DNA of 64,000 bases from Zeugodacus cucurbitae. Its lineage: Eukaryota > Arthropoda > Insecta > Diptera > Tephritidae. Position numbers and translations under genes: made by a program. The DNA lies in assembly GCF_028554725.1 (NCBI RefSeq), contig NC_071667.1, forward strand, positions 53,685,501 through 53,749,500, written 5' to 3'. Every line of letters starts with the position of its first letter. Positions within the stretch are counted from its first letter, which is position 1. Positions 11,860-24,704 of this stretch are shown piece by piece. Below the pieces are notes generated by a model. That model saw only the letters and a program-made list of their open reading frames with translations. It searched no databases and was not told the origin of the DNA.

Positions 11860-12530
11860 AAATTCTTTATTCCTGTGAAAGTCATTTGATGTCATAAACT
11901 CCAGGCGCTGAACCCTATTTACGACGGTTTTCAAGCATAATTCGATCGATACTGGAAATAGTATAACGGCGTCAAATCGCACGACCGAGACTGGGGACTG
12001 GGCCATTTCGTGAGATAACACGTTCACCAAATTTTTATTTTTAATAAATCGATTGCGACATTTGCTAAGTGGCTTGTGGCGCCGTCCAATTGGAATTACA
12101 TATTGTCCAAGTCCATATCATCTAATTCGGGCCAAAAATATTCGGTTATCATTGAGCGCTAGCGATTCCCATTCATAGTAGCCGGTATTGATCACCACGG
12201 TAGAAATACGGCCCTATGACACCGCGGACCTATAAACCGCACCAAACGGTAACTTTTTCGGGATGCAGTGGTGAATCATGGAGTTCGTGTGGATTGCTGT
12301 CACAACGACATCACAGAGATCCCCCACGCTTGATGACGGCGTGTGAGATACTGATTTGGGTCATCCTGAATTAATGCTCTAGGCAGCACTATTCTCGACA
12401 CTATGGGCTCACTGGCACGGGAACATTTTGTACTGTGTCTGTGGATTTCCACTAGACGTTCAATTGTTGATCTGACAGGACGATTATGACGACCATAAAT
12501 TGGACGTAGCGCTGAGGCCAAAGACTCCGA
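11860..12530 (-). pseudogene. DD41D mariner relic, reverse strand
   Basis: Read on the minus strand from high to low coordinate. The helix-turn-helix region is LRPIYGRHNRPVRSTIERLV with RRHQAWGIS (12521-12310). Then come a cysteine-glycine block matching WCGL and IGPYF (about 12245-12200), FWPELDDMDLDNM and DGATSHLA (about 12135-12055), and a trace of SRNGPV (about 12000). The order is that of the transposase at 56731-57351. At least one deletion and several stops are present. Confidence 0.75.
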
Positions 12531-15500
12531 ATTCCGATAGTAAATTTTTTTCCAAAAGGTTTGGTTTTATAGGTGTTACCATTTATGTACAAAAAGTGAT
12601 AAATGTGAAAACCACCAAAGTTGATTCGAGTTTCCATAATAAAAACTCTTTGTTATTCCTCGAAGAAGATTCAAAAAAATGTAAGGTACTTTAAGTCTTC
12701 TGAGTAAAAGTTTATCAGAAAAATTCGACTTAACTGTCATATGTAATAATCCATACTTTGCAACTCTTCATGTCAACCAACCAACAACAACAACCGAAGT
12801 GTGCACAAATCCATCATTTTACATGCATAGCTGCTCGGCTTATCAAAATACAAACCTTTTCGAGCTGGAATACATTTTTAACAAGATTGCAATAATAAAT
12901 GCATAACGGTACAACAGCTATAAAAATGTTTCAAACAAATAAAAGTTGGCACAATTTAGCCAAAGGGCAGCTTACTCGCACTTATGTATGTGTACAAAAT
13001 CTATGTCAGAGTATTTAAGTACAGTTTTGTTTTACCTTTTCGTTGTGTAGCCACAAACAAACAGTTATCCAACGTTGTTGTTGTTTACGCTCGCAAAGCG
13101 TTGTTGGCAGCTTTGGCTCAGCTTTATCGCCACTTTGTCATAGAGTCGTAAATTTGTGGCACCTCAAGCTGGTGTGGTAGGGCAGCGAGGAACGTTGCAC
13201 AAACCGACTAAGTCTATGCGCGGACACGTGTTACGCAATCTCTTTTTTATTGTATCGGTGTGTGTTGGTGTGAGATAATGCAATGGGGATGAAAATATGC
13301 AGAACACTCACCTGACTTTGTTTGTAAGTGTGTGCATGAACTTAGTACAAACATACATACCTACTAGCTAGTGTATTTGTAATTTCAGTCTGTGCTTGGG
13401 TGTCTCTTGGCCACGATTTGTGGCAGAAATGTCGTAAAACAATTTTACGACTTACGCATTGCACTCACTTTATGAATATGCAGACACCCAAGGTCTTACT
13501 TTTGGGAAGGGAGACAAAAACTTACAGTTTTATGCAATAAACAGATGGGTACCTGTGTATGTGGAAACATAATGCTATATAAATACTACATATACATATA
13601 GTAGATGTTTATGAACGTCCCATGAACTTTGCTAATTTAACAACCAAATTTATATTGTATGTGCAACAATGTTTGCATATGAGCTTCATTATAAGCGCTG
13701 GGCTAAAATTAAAGTAGCTCAGATGAATTATAACGTTATGTGTAATTGTACCTTTAGATGCTGTTGAAAAATTGGCACAAATTTTTAAAGCAGTTATTTG
13801 TTAACTCAACTACAAATTATATAATATTATTATTCAATTTACAACAGAGCATTGTTAGCATCTGTTCATGGACAGAAATATCACTAAACAATGAAGAGTA
13901 TGGTGATGGAATAACTTATGAATTTATGAAGCTTGCTTATTTTTTAGCTCATCGAGCATTATCTTGTAAATAAATAAATAAATCGTTCTGTTTTAAGAGA
14001 TTATCAATCAAAAAAGTGCGTATATAATGTCAGTCATCCCATATATCGACTAGTATTAAACATTTTTTTCCAATCGCAGACGCTTCTCGCTAGAAAAAAC
14101 CAAACCTATGAGCCTATGTCTACCTTAAATGCGTGTAAGATTCTAATAAGACAGATTCAGGAAACTTAACTCTGATAGGCCTCGTCTTTAATATGGTAAA
14201 ATCAAGTCTTATTCCTCAGGTGATAATAGAAACTGGTCGAGACAGAGTTAAAATTTAGAACTCATGGGCACCTCGAATATACATACATTATCAAGACTAA
14301 CCTATTTCAATTTTAAACCGCGTTATTCGATAAAGCCTATCTCGCAAATAACTCGTATATATTAGTATAAAACTAGTATGTAGTAGATTGTTTATATAGA
14401 TAAATATTTATGAGCTGTACTAAAAAAATAATGAATATTTTCGATATTGTTGCCGACTTCAAAATAGTCCTTATTCGTTGTAATGCACACAACCCCAACA
14501 CTCTTTTCAAGCGTCGGAACACTTCTCAAATTCGATTTTTGGGATAGCCTTTGGCTTTTTGTGAGCTTTTAACAAACGAAAATCGCCAAACGCATAAGAA
14601 CACGTCTAACCTTAGTGGCAGCTACAGATAAAATAAGCGATGAATACTTGTCAGTAGGTTAATGGGATGTATGTATGTATATCAACATAATAAGAATAAT
14701 ACGAAAAAAATTTTGACAATTGGTCTCGAGAAATTCTGTAGTAATGTAAAAGACCCCGTCGCCATAAATTGATAGACACGTTGTTGACTTAAAGTTATTC
14801 TCAGTAAAGAAATTGTATCAAGCACTGTGATATACATATAGAGTATATGCTCGTATACATATAGACTCATTATTTAACAGAGCTTCTGGGCATTCAGAAT
14901 ACGGAAATGATGTTTATTGCTGAAAATAATTGAAAGAAATAGTTAGTTTGGTAATAAGTCTCCACATTTTCTGAACTCTATTCCATGGTTAACCTTTGCA
15001 AGGAATCTTGATAAGGTATCAAAGCATAGAAATTTAATATACTCACCGGTGAGTGCTTTTGAGCTATCCATCCAAGATATTTTATATAATATTTCCATTG
15101 TAAAAACACTTTTCGGTCTTTAAATGAACTTTTGGCTCTAACTTATAGAATAACAACACATAAGATGCATCCATTCTTCTTCAACTCTTCAACTTTAGAA
15201 GAATTTTATGCGGTAACAGAAAAACAAATATTTTTATTTAACACTCAGCCTAATTGTAGGCAACATTTTTCATTTCAACGCTATTTTACATACTGAAGAC
15301 AGAACACACCAGACTTTCAGGAGCACGACAAAGCTATTTCATGATAATTCGCCTACTAAATTCATTGGAATTTTTTAAAAAATCTAACAAACGTGCACAT
15401 AACACTTTTTCACCTCAATAAGCCTACTTAATTTCGCACAACCAGTCGTTGATGGAAATACTTGTACAACAATTTTAACAACAAACAACAGCTGTTGTAA

Positions 15501-16399
15501 CATTTTAACGAGACGAATATTTCGCTTTTATTGAAAATATGCTGAAACGATATTCTTTTTCGATTGAATTTGCAAAACTCAAAAATGCGACGACCCGCAC
15601 ACAAGATAACACTTGACACGTGGTTGCCACACGTTTGCACTTCTAACTCACATATATAAGTTGGTGCATATGTCGCACTTAGTAGACCTATGTTAAAGTA
15701 TATTTGTACATAAGCCATATCGCATATGTGTATTACTTGTTGTCAAGTGTATATTTCTCTATATGGAGGTATGTAGAATAGTGCGCCAATATGTGTGCGA
15801 CATCGCTCGGCAGTCGGGTGTCATCATTCACACGTCACATGTGGTGTCATTTTTGTGGCCCATAAAATTCTAAACGCTTTGACATGACACTTTAAAATTG
15901 CACACGTTGCAAGTGTTGAAAACGAGCCGCCAACAGCGTTGGTTATATCGGTTTTGTTGTTATGCTCTATATAAGTATTTCATATGACATTTGCTACAGT
16001 AACAATAAATGTACTGATAAAACCGCTTTTGCATGTGTGTGGTACATATTTCGCAAAATTCTCTGAAAAATATCCCAGCTGGAGTACATCTTGTATGAAC
16101 CTTGTAGCTGAAGTAGTTGCATTCGGTACTAAAATGGAATTTTACAAGTATTATGTATAATTTATTTTTATTTTTATTTATACCAGTAAAATATTGGCAA
16201 ATAAGATATTAAAAGTATTCTATATTTAAAGATAGGATACTACCGAACTAGCACGGAACTATATCATTAAGTATAGCACCTATCGCAACGAAATAACTTC
16301 ACATTTGGTTCCATGTTTCACACCTATATATCTCCATCAATATGTATAAAGTGCTACAGTGCTCGTATCTGGCAATACTATACATCTTTGAATAATCTT
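12531..16399. other. Non-coding stretch with simple repeats
   Basis: No gene recognised. Short GTT/CAA runs occur near 13078 and ATGT-type runs near 14670. The ORF at 13758-13973 and others are short and featureless. Confidence 0.5.
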
Positions 16400-17090
16400 G
16401 ACATAACCTACAAAACGACGCTATGCATGATTTGACGCAAAAAAACCCTTCTGGACCGGAACAGAACGAACTCGACCCTTTTTTGAAGCGGATGGCGACT
16501 GGTGACGAAAAATGGATCACATACGGCAATATCAAGCGAAAACGGTCGTGGTGGAAGGCCGGTGAATCGTCCCAAACATTGGCCAAGTCGGGATTGACGG
16601 CCAGGAAGGTTTTGCTATGTATTTAGTGGGATTAGAAAGTAATCATCCACTCCCATGTGGCCAGATGCTTAATTCTACCATTTACTGTGAACAACTGAAC
16701 CGCTTGAAGCAGGCGATCGACCAGAAGCGTCCAGAATTGGCCAACAGGAAGGGTGTAGTGTTCTACCAGGACAACACCAGATCACACACTTCGTTTATGA
16801 CTCGTTGGAAGCTACGGAAGCTCGAATAGGGAGCTTCCAACATATAACCCGGCGCCAAATGATTACCACCTGTTCCTGTTCATGGCAAACGCTTTTGGTG
16901 GTGTAAAGTTGAACTCAAAAGAGGCTTGTGAAAAGTGGCAGTCTAAGTTCTTCAGAAATAAAGTGGGGGGCTTCTACGAGGGGGTATTATGAAGTTGCCG
17001 TCTAGATGGAAACAGATGTTCGAACGAAAAGGCACATATTGGATCTAAATTCGATCACTGTAACACTTTTTATAAAACATTGAATAATAT
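16400..17090 (+). pseudogene. irritans-type mariner relic (DD34D)
   Basis: The C-terminal half of a mariner transposase in three frames. FLKRMATGDEKWI with the first Asp is at about 16480-16520, followed by KRSWWKAGE and LTARKVLLCI. A frameshift near 16617 leads to LNSTIYCEQLNRLKQAIDQK, then VVFYQDNTRSHTS with the second Asp (about 16758-16795). A second shift after LRKLE leads to NPAPNDYHLF with the third Asp (about 16845-16875) and FRNKVGGFYEGV near 16990. No terminal repeats found. Unlike the DD41D relics here, the motif wording is that of the human-SETMAR/irritans group. Confidence 0.88.
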
Positions 17091-20000
17091 TATGCCATGG
17101 AATTAGACTCTATCATTAAATCCTATCACAACTCTTTTAAGTTTCGCTTAAAGCAATTGGATGTTTACGGAGTTTTTCCAGAAGGCTCCATTAAGTACGA
17201 AGCTGAATGAATGACCCATTCGTACTGGTCAAATATTAGTTTAAAACTATATATATATAACTGTATATCGGTTCTCACTACAAATTACAGTAAAATCTGA
17301 ATAAGTTGCTATCCAATACATGAATTGAATGAACTATATGGGTAGAAGATCTGACAGAAATTAATTCAACGGTCCATTGATTATTTCTGCATATAATTAA
17401 ACACAGAAATTATTGTATGAAATTTCAGCCAAGGACCAAAAATTACAACTGTTTCATATTGCCTTAATACATATATGTATATCTAGCTGTACTGTACTTA
17501 TGAATTAGAAATCAGACTAGTTTCGAAACAGTGCAGCCAGTTACTTAGTTGAAGCTGAAATTGTTTACTACATACAACACATTGCATAGATTCATTTTTA
17601 CCGAAATACATACATACATATGTGAGCATGAAACCAAATACTTATATAACTAAACATATCTACGCGAGGTCAAAACCTGGCATTCTGCTGAAGCGATTGC
17701 ACACAGCACGCCTAAAATGTTCAAATATCATGCCATTAAATCGTTTGAAAGAGAAATTCAAACAAACACACGCACACACATTTGTATACACAAATAAACA
17801 CAGAACGCTTGCATACCGTTATTTGCGGCTATACGTGACTTCCAATTTGTCAACTCTTTTCATAGATTTTCGATATGTTGCCACACTAACAGTCAACACA
17901 CACACACCGGCACAAATGGACGAAAGTTTGTGTGCGTTTTTACCGTTAAACCACAACTATCAGCACACACTCGTAGCCCTTCGAAATTCACCAGTAACGG
18001 CACCAGCACCGGCACTCGAACCGTCTGTTCGTCGTCTACTCATTATGGAAATTCTAGTTGGTTTCATTTGTTGCAAATTATGTTGTTGGCTTTATGCGAA
18101 CTTCCCCTTCACTGTGCACCGCTCAGCACTCATCACTCACTCCACATTGATTTATAGTACTCCACAATGCTTCGGGTAAATTCAGTTGATTTTATTTTAT
18201 TTCCTCACAATGATTTTCTACCACTCCACCCTATTCTATTCGTTTCATTTCGATTGAATTCGATTCTTTTCAATTTTGGCTTGATGTCGATAGTAAGTAT
18301 GCTTACATAAAATTTTTGTAGATTTTGCAAATTCTTAAAGTGCAGGGGTACATTAAATTCCAACACTTTAGATAAAAATATTTCCTTACTACCAGAATAA
18401 ATTGTCAATATTACGCCTTTTCTGGGGCTCTAGATTGGCCAAACACCTTAAAGTAAAATATAATTGATAGTTAATTTCAAGGTCGTCATAATAAAATTAG
18501 TTAGATACTCATTTTTTGTAATTTAAGGGTTTTACGCAAAGCTGTATTTGCTCTTTTTATTTAACTAAAAAAAATGTAGAAAAATCTGACATTTATAGTA
18601 AACAATATACATATGTATATAGAAGATTTATGTATATAAGGCCGTAAAAACAGTTTCCAAAGACGAAAATATTCAAGATTTATATTAGACCTACTTAAAT
18701 TAAGTAACAATATCGTAAAACTTCATTTATTCAATCTGAATATAACAAATCCTTAAGTAAATTTTCGGTATTCCAGGGCGTATGAGTAACATGAATATGC
18801 TATATGAACCAAATGCTTAAAGATATCAGACAAAAGTAATAAAAATGCGTGTGAATTTAAATTTCCTTGCAATTTTATTAAACATAACAAATATGTCCAT
18901 TTTAAATTATTGAAATGAAATGCCAGAAAGCTTTACTCCACTTGTGAAAATTCGCATATTCGCATCTAAAGGACTGTCGACTTTTAGTTTTATATTTTAT
19001 TACTGATAATTTTCGCTTGGCTCAGTGCCAAAATACTGCTATGCTTCATTTCACTGCTCCATGTACATACATATTGGGTGTGTGCATAAATGCTGTTCAA
19101 TATATATGAAAGCCACAAGTCATAAGAGTAGCTCTATGGTAAGTTACACATGACTTAATATACATATGTATATACCCACATCCACATTTTGGCTCGGTCT
19201 GCAGTATGTCTGCTTATGCACGCTCAATTTAGCATTTTTCACTATGTTTTTTCGGCAAATTTTTCTCCGCTTCTCTCTATTTAACCGCAAATGTGAATTG
19301 GTCACAACGAAACTACTCGAACCGCAACACTCGAGTGCAAGCAAAACATCGCAGTGGTTTGTTCGCCTTTGTGTATGTATGTGTGCGTCTGTGTTCATGT
19401 GTTTGCGACGGCGAATGGTTGCCGCTGATAATAAGCTTGGATTTGCTGCTGTGACGCTCGATAGAGGTCAATAGAGTGCATGCGAGTGCTTTCCGCTCAG
19501 ATTATTTTCTTTAAGTGAAATAGCATTTTACGAATGCTTTGATTTTTCGCTTTGTAGCTTGTCATAAATTTTCAATTTTTTTTTTTGTGGTATTATCAAG
19601 GCAGACATTTGGTTGGTTTAGTTTGGTTCAGTTGAAACTTTTGCTTTACATAAATATTGTATGGATTTTAAAGTAAAAGAAAATTTAAATGTTTACAATA
19701 TGTGTGACCTTAAATAGCGAGTAAATAGTAAAATCTCCTAAATAAGAAATAATTTAATTTTGGAGTTCAGGCCGTACTGAAAGTACCATATCAGCACCTT
19801 TTACAGAAAAATACTTCTAACAACTATTTCTAACACCCCGCAATTTCTTATACTTATTATTTAATAGCTTCAAAACTCAAAAAATTATGTACTCTATAAA
19901 ATAACCCCACTCCCCCTAACACTCTCTGTCATTCGAATTAACATAACCTCAAATTGCAGAAAAACACAAAGGGGCATATACAGATATACATATATGACTG

Positions 20001-20584
20001 TAAACACACATATCCTCACGTCGTCACATAATCATAATCCGATTAGAAAACATAACGAGCTAAATGTAAAAAGTTACGACATTGAAAACAAAAACTTCCA
20101 CTACTTTTTCTTCTTATTCATCCTCTCCATCTCAACACAACACTTGTATAACCCTACCGCCGCAGCGTTGATATGTAAATTGACAGGATTGTCTTCTAAA
20201 CGAGCAAAATGGAAGCAAAGAAAAATCACATAAAGTGAGTTGCATTTAATATGAGGTATAAATGGCTTATTAGCGCGGCGATTAACAGACAACAAACTTA
20301 AGTAAAAGAGTTATAAAATCATATTTGCATGTATACAAGTATATGTATATGTATGTGGGTACGTTTGGTTTTAGTTTAGTTAAGTAACTGTTTAGTAGGG
20401 GATATGAAATAAGATATGTATGCAGATATGAGCCAGTGTATGACAGTGCGTATGAGTAACTTTCGAATTTTGATGTGGAAAGTACGTTGTGTATGAGTTG
20501 TGTATTTTGATAAAGGGAAGGGATAAAGGGAAGAAGCTAGGAGGATGGAGTCATATGTAGAAGTTCACGTAAGTGAGGAAAGTT
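17091..20584. other. Non-coding stretch with microsatellites
   Basis: No convincing gene. CATA-type repeats lie near 17605 and 18610, and CA-rich runs near 17765 and 17900. The longest ORF (17622-18179, 185 codons) is made of CA-rich simple sequence and is rejected as coding. Confidence 0.5.
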
Positions 20585-21833
20585 TCTGACTGCCATTCAC
20601 TTGGGAGTGGCCAGGAACGATTCTTTTACATGTGGCTCAAGCAGCTCACAACTTCCGGTCTTAGACCAAGTATCCTCTGGGTAGCCAACAGACATCCGCC
20701 TGGAAGCGAGCTAAAGTGAGAAGGCGAATCCCGCTTATGCGGTTGTGCGTAGGGCTTGGGACCCACCACATAAAAACGAATAACCAGTGAATAAGAAACA
20801 CAGGCCTCGGATGAGAAACCCCCCTTTTGATGACGACCACGGCAAACGTATAAAGGACTATGATTTAAGGACATGCACCTGGAATGTCCGGACCCTTAAT
20901 TGGGAAGGTGCCGCTGCCCAGCTGGTTGATGTCCTCATACGACTTAAGGCTGACATCACCGCCATCCAAGAAGTGCGATGGACGGGACAAGGACGGAAGA
21001 AGGTGGGTCCTTGTGACATCTACTACAGCGGCCATATAAAGGAGCGCAAATTCGGTGTGGGATTCGTGGTGGGAGAGAGACTCCGTCGTCGATTCCTGGC
21101 ATTCACTCCGGTGGATGAACGTCTAGCCACAATCCGCATCAAAGCGAGGTTCTTCAACATATCGCTGATTTGCGCCCACGCCCCGACGGAAGAGAAGGAC
21201 GAAGTGATCAAAGATACCTTCTATGAGCGCCTAGAACGTACCTATGAGCGCTGCCCCCGCCACGATGTCAAAATCGTGCTTGGCGATTTCAACGCTAGGG
21301 TGGGTAAAGAAGGTGTCTTTGGCACAACAGTCGGAAAATTCAGCCTCCATGACGAAACATCACCAAACGGTCTGAGGCTGATCGACTTCGCCGGGGCCGA
21401 AATATGGTCATCTGTAGTACTAGATTTCAGCATAAGAAAATCCATCAAGCTACTTGGCTGTCCCCGGATCGAATCACTCGCAACCAGATCGATCATGTTG
21501 TAATAGATGGACGACATGTCTCCAGTGTTTTTGATGTGCGTACGCTTCGTGGTCCCAACATCGACTCGGACCACTATCTTGTAGCAGCTAAGATACGCAC
21601 CCGCCTCTGTGTAGAAAAGCGCACACGTCAACAAACACAAGGAAGGTTCGACATCGAGAAGCTGCAATCACAACCGACAGCCGAACGATTTTCTACTCTA
21701 GAAGGACCTGTCTTCACTTGGTATTACCAATTGGCGCCAAACCGCCAAAAGGAGAGATGGGTGGCGCACTGTTGTGGACTCGGCTATAACCGCGTAAGCG
21801 GTTTCTACGCCAGTTAAGAAGAAGAAGAAGAAG
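20585..21833 (+). mobile_element. RTE-like non-LTR retrotransposon, internally deleted, GAA tail
   Basis: The element has a GC-rich 5' leader (about 20585-20810), an endonuclease domain, the extreme C-terminus of the polyprotein, and a short 3' end closing in a GAA microsatellite (about 21818-21833), as expected for RTE-type tails. The reverse transcriptase is missing. Base composition is much richer in GC than the flanks, which marks it as foreign. Target-site duplications were not identified. Confidence 0.82.
20811..21797 (+). pseudogene. Apurinic/apyrimidinic-type endonuclease of an RTE-like element, reverse transcriptase deleted
   Basis: Start chosen at ATG 20811. The longer ORF starts at a GTG (20787). 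Endonuclease motifs in order: TCTWNVRTLN, TAIQEVRWTGQG (catalytic Glu), ICAHAPTEEKD and VLGDFNARVGKEG. A frameshift near 21405 moves the text to the next frame: NQIDHVVIDGRH and NIDSDHYLVAAKIR with the closing Asp-His pair. After about 21690 the whole reverse transcriptase is absent and the sequence jumps to WRQTAKRRDGWRTVVDSAIT, the usual protein end, with TAA at 21795-21797. Relatives are often named craniofacial development protein 2-like in insect databases; they are transposon proteins. Dead copy. Confidence 0.87.
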
Positions 21834-22467
21834 CTATTTTCAGATAATTTGTTAAGAAATTAGAATACACATCTTCATAAAATGACTGAGTATATTTCTT
21901 GCTTACCAAAATCTTCAATAATATTTTATTTTGGTTGATATGAGCTGTTAATGAGGATTGAGATGCCTCTATAACGGGTATATTTTTACTCTCAAGAAAT
22001 TTTTAAAATATTTTACCTTAATATTTGTCAAGGAAATACAAATCATAAACGTTAGGTGTGCTCATTTTTTACGTCTTAGTAAAATTTGCTTAATATACAT
22101 AGGGTCCTAAACTGATTGACAACAGTTGATCTATTCACCCAACTTCCCAGCGTGAGTTTCTAGAATATCCCTTGCCAAGCGAGGCTCTCTGAAATAATAT
22201 CATTCAGAATATTGGCCCAATAGGCGCCATTAAAAACTAATGTCTAGTACTTTCAATTATTTCATTGATATATTGAATGTCGTATTGATGTTACTCATAC
22301 GACCTGGTATATCGAAGACTAGATGATAATGTAATTTTATATAAGTATTAAATGCATAACAGTTTTTGTTGTTGTTAGTAAAATTCATTGAAAGTATTCT
22401 GTTAATATTCTTTGCTATGATTTCTTTACAGTCACATATATTTTCAATGATTGACTTCTGGCATTTT
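21834..22467. other. Non-coding AT-rich spacer
   Basis: Nothing recognised between the RTE-like tail and the first DINE-1-like repeat. Confidence 0.5.
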
Positions 22468-23627
22468 TATACTCCCGCGACAAAAGTTGCTAAGAGGTAT
22501 TATTTTTTTTTTTTTCACATAACGGTTGTTTGTAAGTCATAAAACTAAACGAGTAGATACAGGGTTATATATATCAAAATGACCAGGGTGACGAGATGAG
22601 TTGAAATCCGGATGTCTGTCCGTCCGTCTGTCCGTCTGTCCGTGCAAGCGATAACTTGAGTAAAAAATGAGATATCTTAACGAAATTTGGAACACGTATG
22701 CCTTGGCACCCTGAGAAGGTTGCTTTCGAAGATGGGCAACCATTGCCCCCACACAAAATGGCGAAAACCAAAAATCTATAAAGGGTCATACCTAAGCCAT
22801 ACATAAAGTTATAACAGTAAAATTGGTTATTGGTACAAAGGATCGCACAAAGAAGGGGCATATTTTGATGTAATTTTCTTGGGGAAGTGGGTGTTACACC
22901 GCCCCCAAATCGGTTATTTGTATATATCTCGCAAACCAATGAAGCTATATAAACCAAACTTTCTGCAGTCGGTTCTCTTACATACCCCACCACACACCAT
23001 GGAAATAGTTGAAATCGGATATCAATCAATTTTGAATTCCATCTGATTCCTTCACTTTATAATGTAAACATAAGGAACCAATGAAGATAGCGGAATAAAA
23101 CTTTACACAAATAGTGCATAACATCTCTGGCTTCACTTGTGAAAAATTGTCGAAAAGGGACTATAACTTTTCAAGGCCACAGATATCGAACATATTGAAT
23201 TCAGCGAAAATATGAATAAATCTCTCAGATAATTTAATGTAATTCAGAGGAAATTGTTTTCTTCCATTGGTGTGTCTCTGTTCTAAAAATTATTATAATC
23301 GGGTCATAACATCTCCTAGCTCCCATATACCTAAATATAGGTGTTTCAAAAATACGGTGGGCTTTATTCCGCATATAAGTATTGGTTAATATGTAAGATA
23401 TCTAGGCAAAATTAAGTCAGCGTATAGTCTTGGATATAGTGTACCTTGGTGGTGAAAATGAGTGAAATCGGTTCAGGATTACTATATGATGATTTTCGTT
23501 ATTCTAGTGGATTTTATGCCGAATAAATGGGTCAAATTGTGTGTTCCCTTAATAAAACTGTAGCAATAAATTGCGAGAGAATTAAATGTTCAGTTGCACC
23601 CGAACTTAGCCTTTCGTTGCTTGTTTT
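22468..23627 (+). mobile_element. DINE-1/INE-1-like Helentron repeat, copy 1
   Basis: Starts TATACTCCCGCGACAAAAGT with GTTGCTAAGAG and carries the TTCACATAACGGTTGTTTGTAA block. A GTCY microsatellite lies at about 22612-22646, followed by the conserved GCGATAACTTGAGTAAAAA block. It ends with TTGCGAGAG, a hairpin of the type TTCAGTTGCACCCGAA and TTGCTTGTTTT. This layout (subterminal inverted repeats, central GTCY array, 3' hairpin, TTGTTTT end) matches Drosophila DINE-1, non-autonomous Helentron relatives. No coding function; ORFs in it are by-products. Confidence 0.82.
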
Positions 23628-24526
23628 ATTATGTGAAAAGAAAACGCTTAAGTTACAACATATCAGTAACCATAACTTATTTTAGGACCTTGAGCTTATT
23701 TAATAAATATATTCAATAAATAATTAGATGATGTTTCGATGTCAAAGAAATATTATTAATAACTAAGTGGAGTCTATGATGAGCTCCCAAATAGGTTGGC
23801 TAATAGAAATTCTGCTAAATTCAGAAAGCATTATAAACACATAGATATATATTTTATGTAAGTCTGTGTCAAACATGTACTAGTCAGTAACCCACGACCC
23901 ATGGTAGCGTACCCACCCACAAATTTCCATTTGAAAAGGCAAAGTCCAATCAAATGCGACACTTTGGTTTCGATTCCTGATTGCAATCGGTTGCTTTCAC
24001 CGAAATAGTGTTTAGTTATTGACTGGTTGTGGTTGACGGCAGCCGGCCAACAGCCATGAGAGCAAACAAGTAATGCACTCATTTACATTCATACGGCGTT
24101 CAGTGAGTGTGTGTGCTTGAATGTTTCTCGGGCTTTGAGCTGGTTGATTTGGTGAAGTTTGTGTTTGTGTTGCGTCTCACCACTTCAGTATCGCAAATCA
24201 ATCGAACATTATCAAAACAGTTTTCAAGTACAAAATTTGACATTACGATATGTTTGCAAAGGGCAAAAGCCAATTGATTGATTGATTGATTGATAAGTTC
24301 ACAGACTGGTGGTTTAACGGAAATTGCGTGGAAATGTTTGGACATACATATCTAAGCGGATAAGTACGTGTGCATAGTTTCATTGATATCTTTATTCAAT
24401 TACATGTAAATATCTTCTGGCTAACTTATGATTGTTGGTGTTAAAATTTTTCAACATTATATATTATTTTAAATGAACAAAATTGTACAAGAAGTAGCTA
24501 TTTTAATGCGGATAAAATATTCAAAG
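23628..24526. other. Non-coding spacer with a GATT microsatellite
   Basis: No gene recognised. A (GATT)n run lies at about 24275-24294 and TG-rich tracts near 24107 and 24160. Confidence 0.5.
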
Positions 24527-24704
24527 GGTGTTTTTTTAGACATATGAAGAAGAAAGAAATAAAGTGCATATCATGTAATGATAAGATAAGGGTTTGTCTT
24601 TCCAGCCGAAAGACTATACTTTCGACCACTTTTTGTAGCAATTGAGGCCGTATTTCAGTAATAAACGTTGTTCCGAAGAAAGCTTGCTTTTTATGAAATG
24701 GCAT
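24527..24704 (-). pseudogene. Possible mariner-like 3' end
   Basis: On the minus strand a frame reads FITEIRPQLLQKVVESIVFRLERQ, which resembles the C-terminal stretch of the DD41D transposases here (ISEEIRAIPAEMLEKVAQNW at 56.9 kb). It is followed by a terminus reading inward GGGTGTTTTTTTAGACATAT (from 24528), like the GGGTGATTTTTT end of the 56626-57565 element. Short and diverged, with stops. Assignment by motif order and terminus only. Confidence 0.4.

Noticed and set aside
17622..18179. 185-codon plus-strand ORF
   Set aside because: Made largely of CA-rich simple sequence, biased to His/Thr, no domain, and overlapping open frames; judged chance.
20626..20874. Minus-strand ORF over the RTE-like leader
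   Set aside because: Shadow of a GC-rich retrotransposon leader; no family match and the real coding strand is plus.
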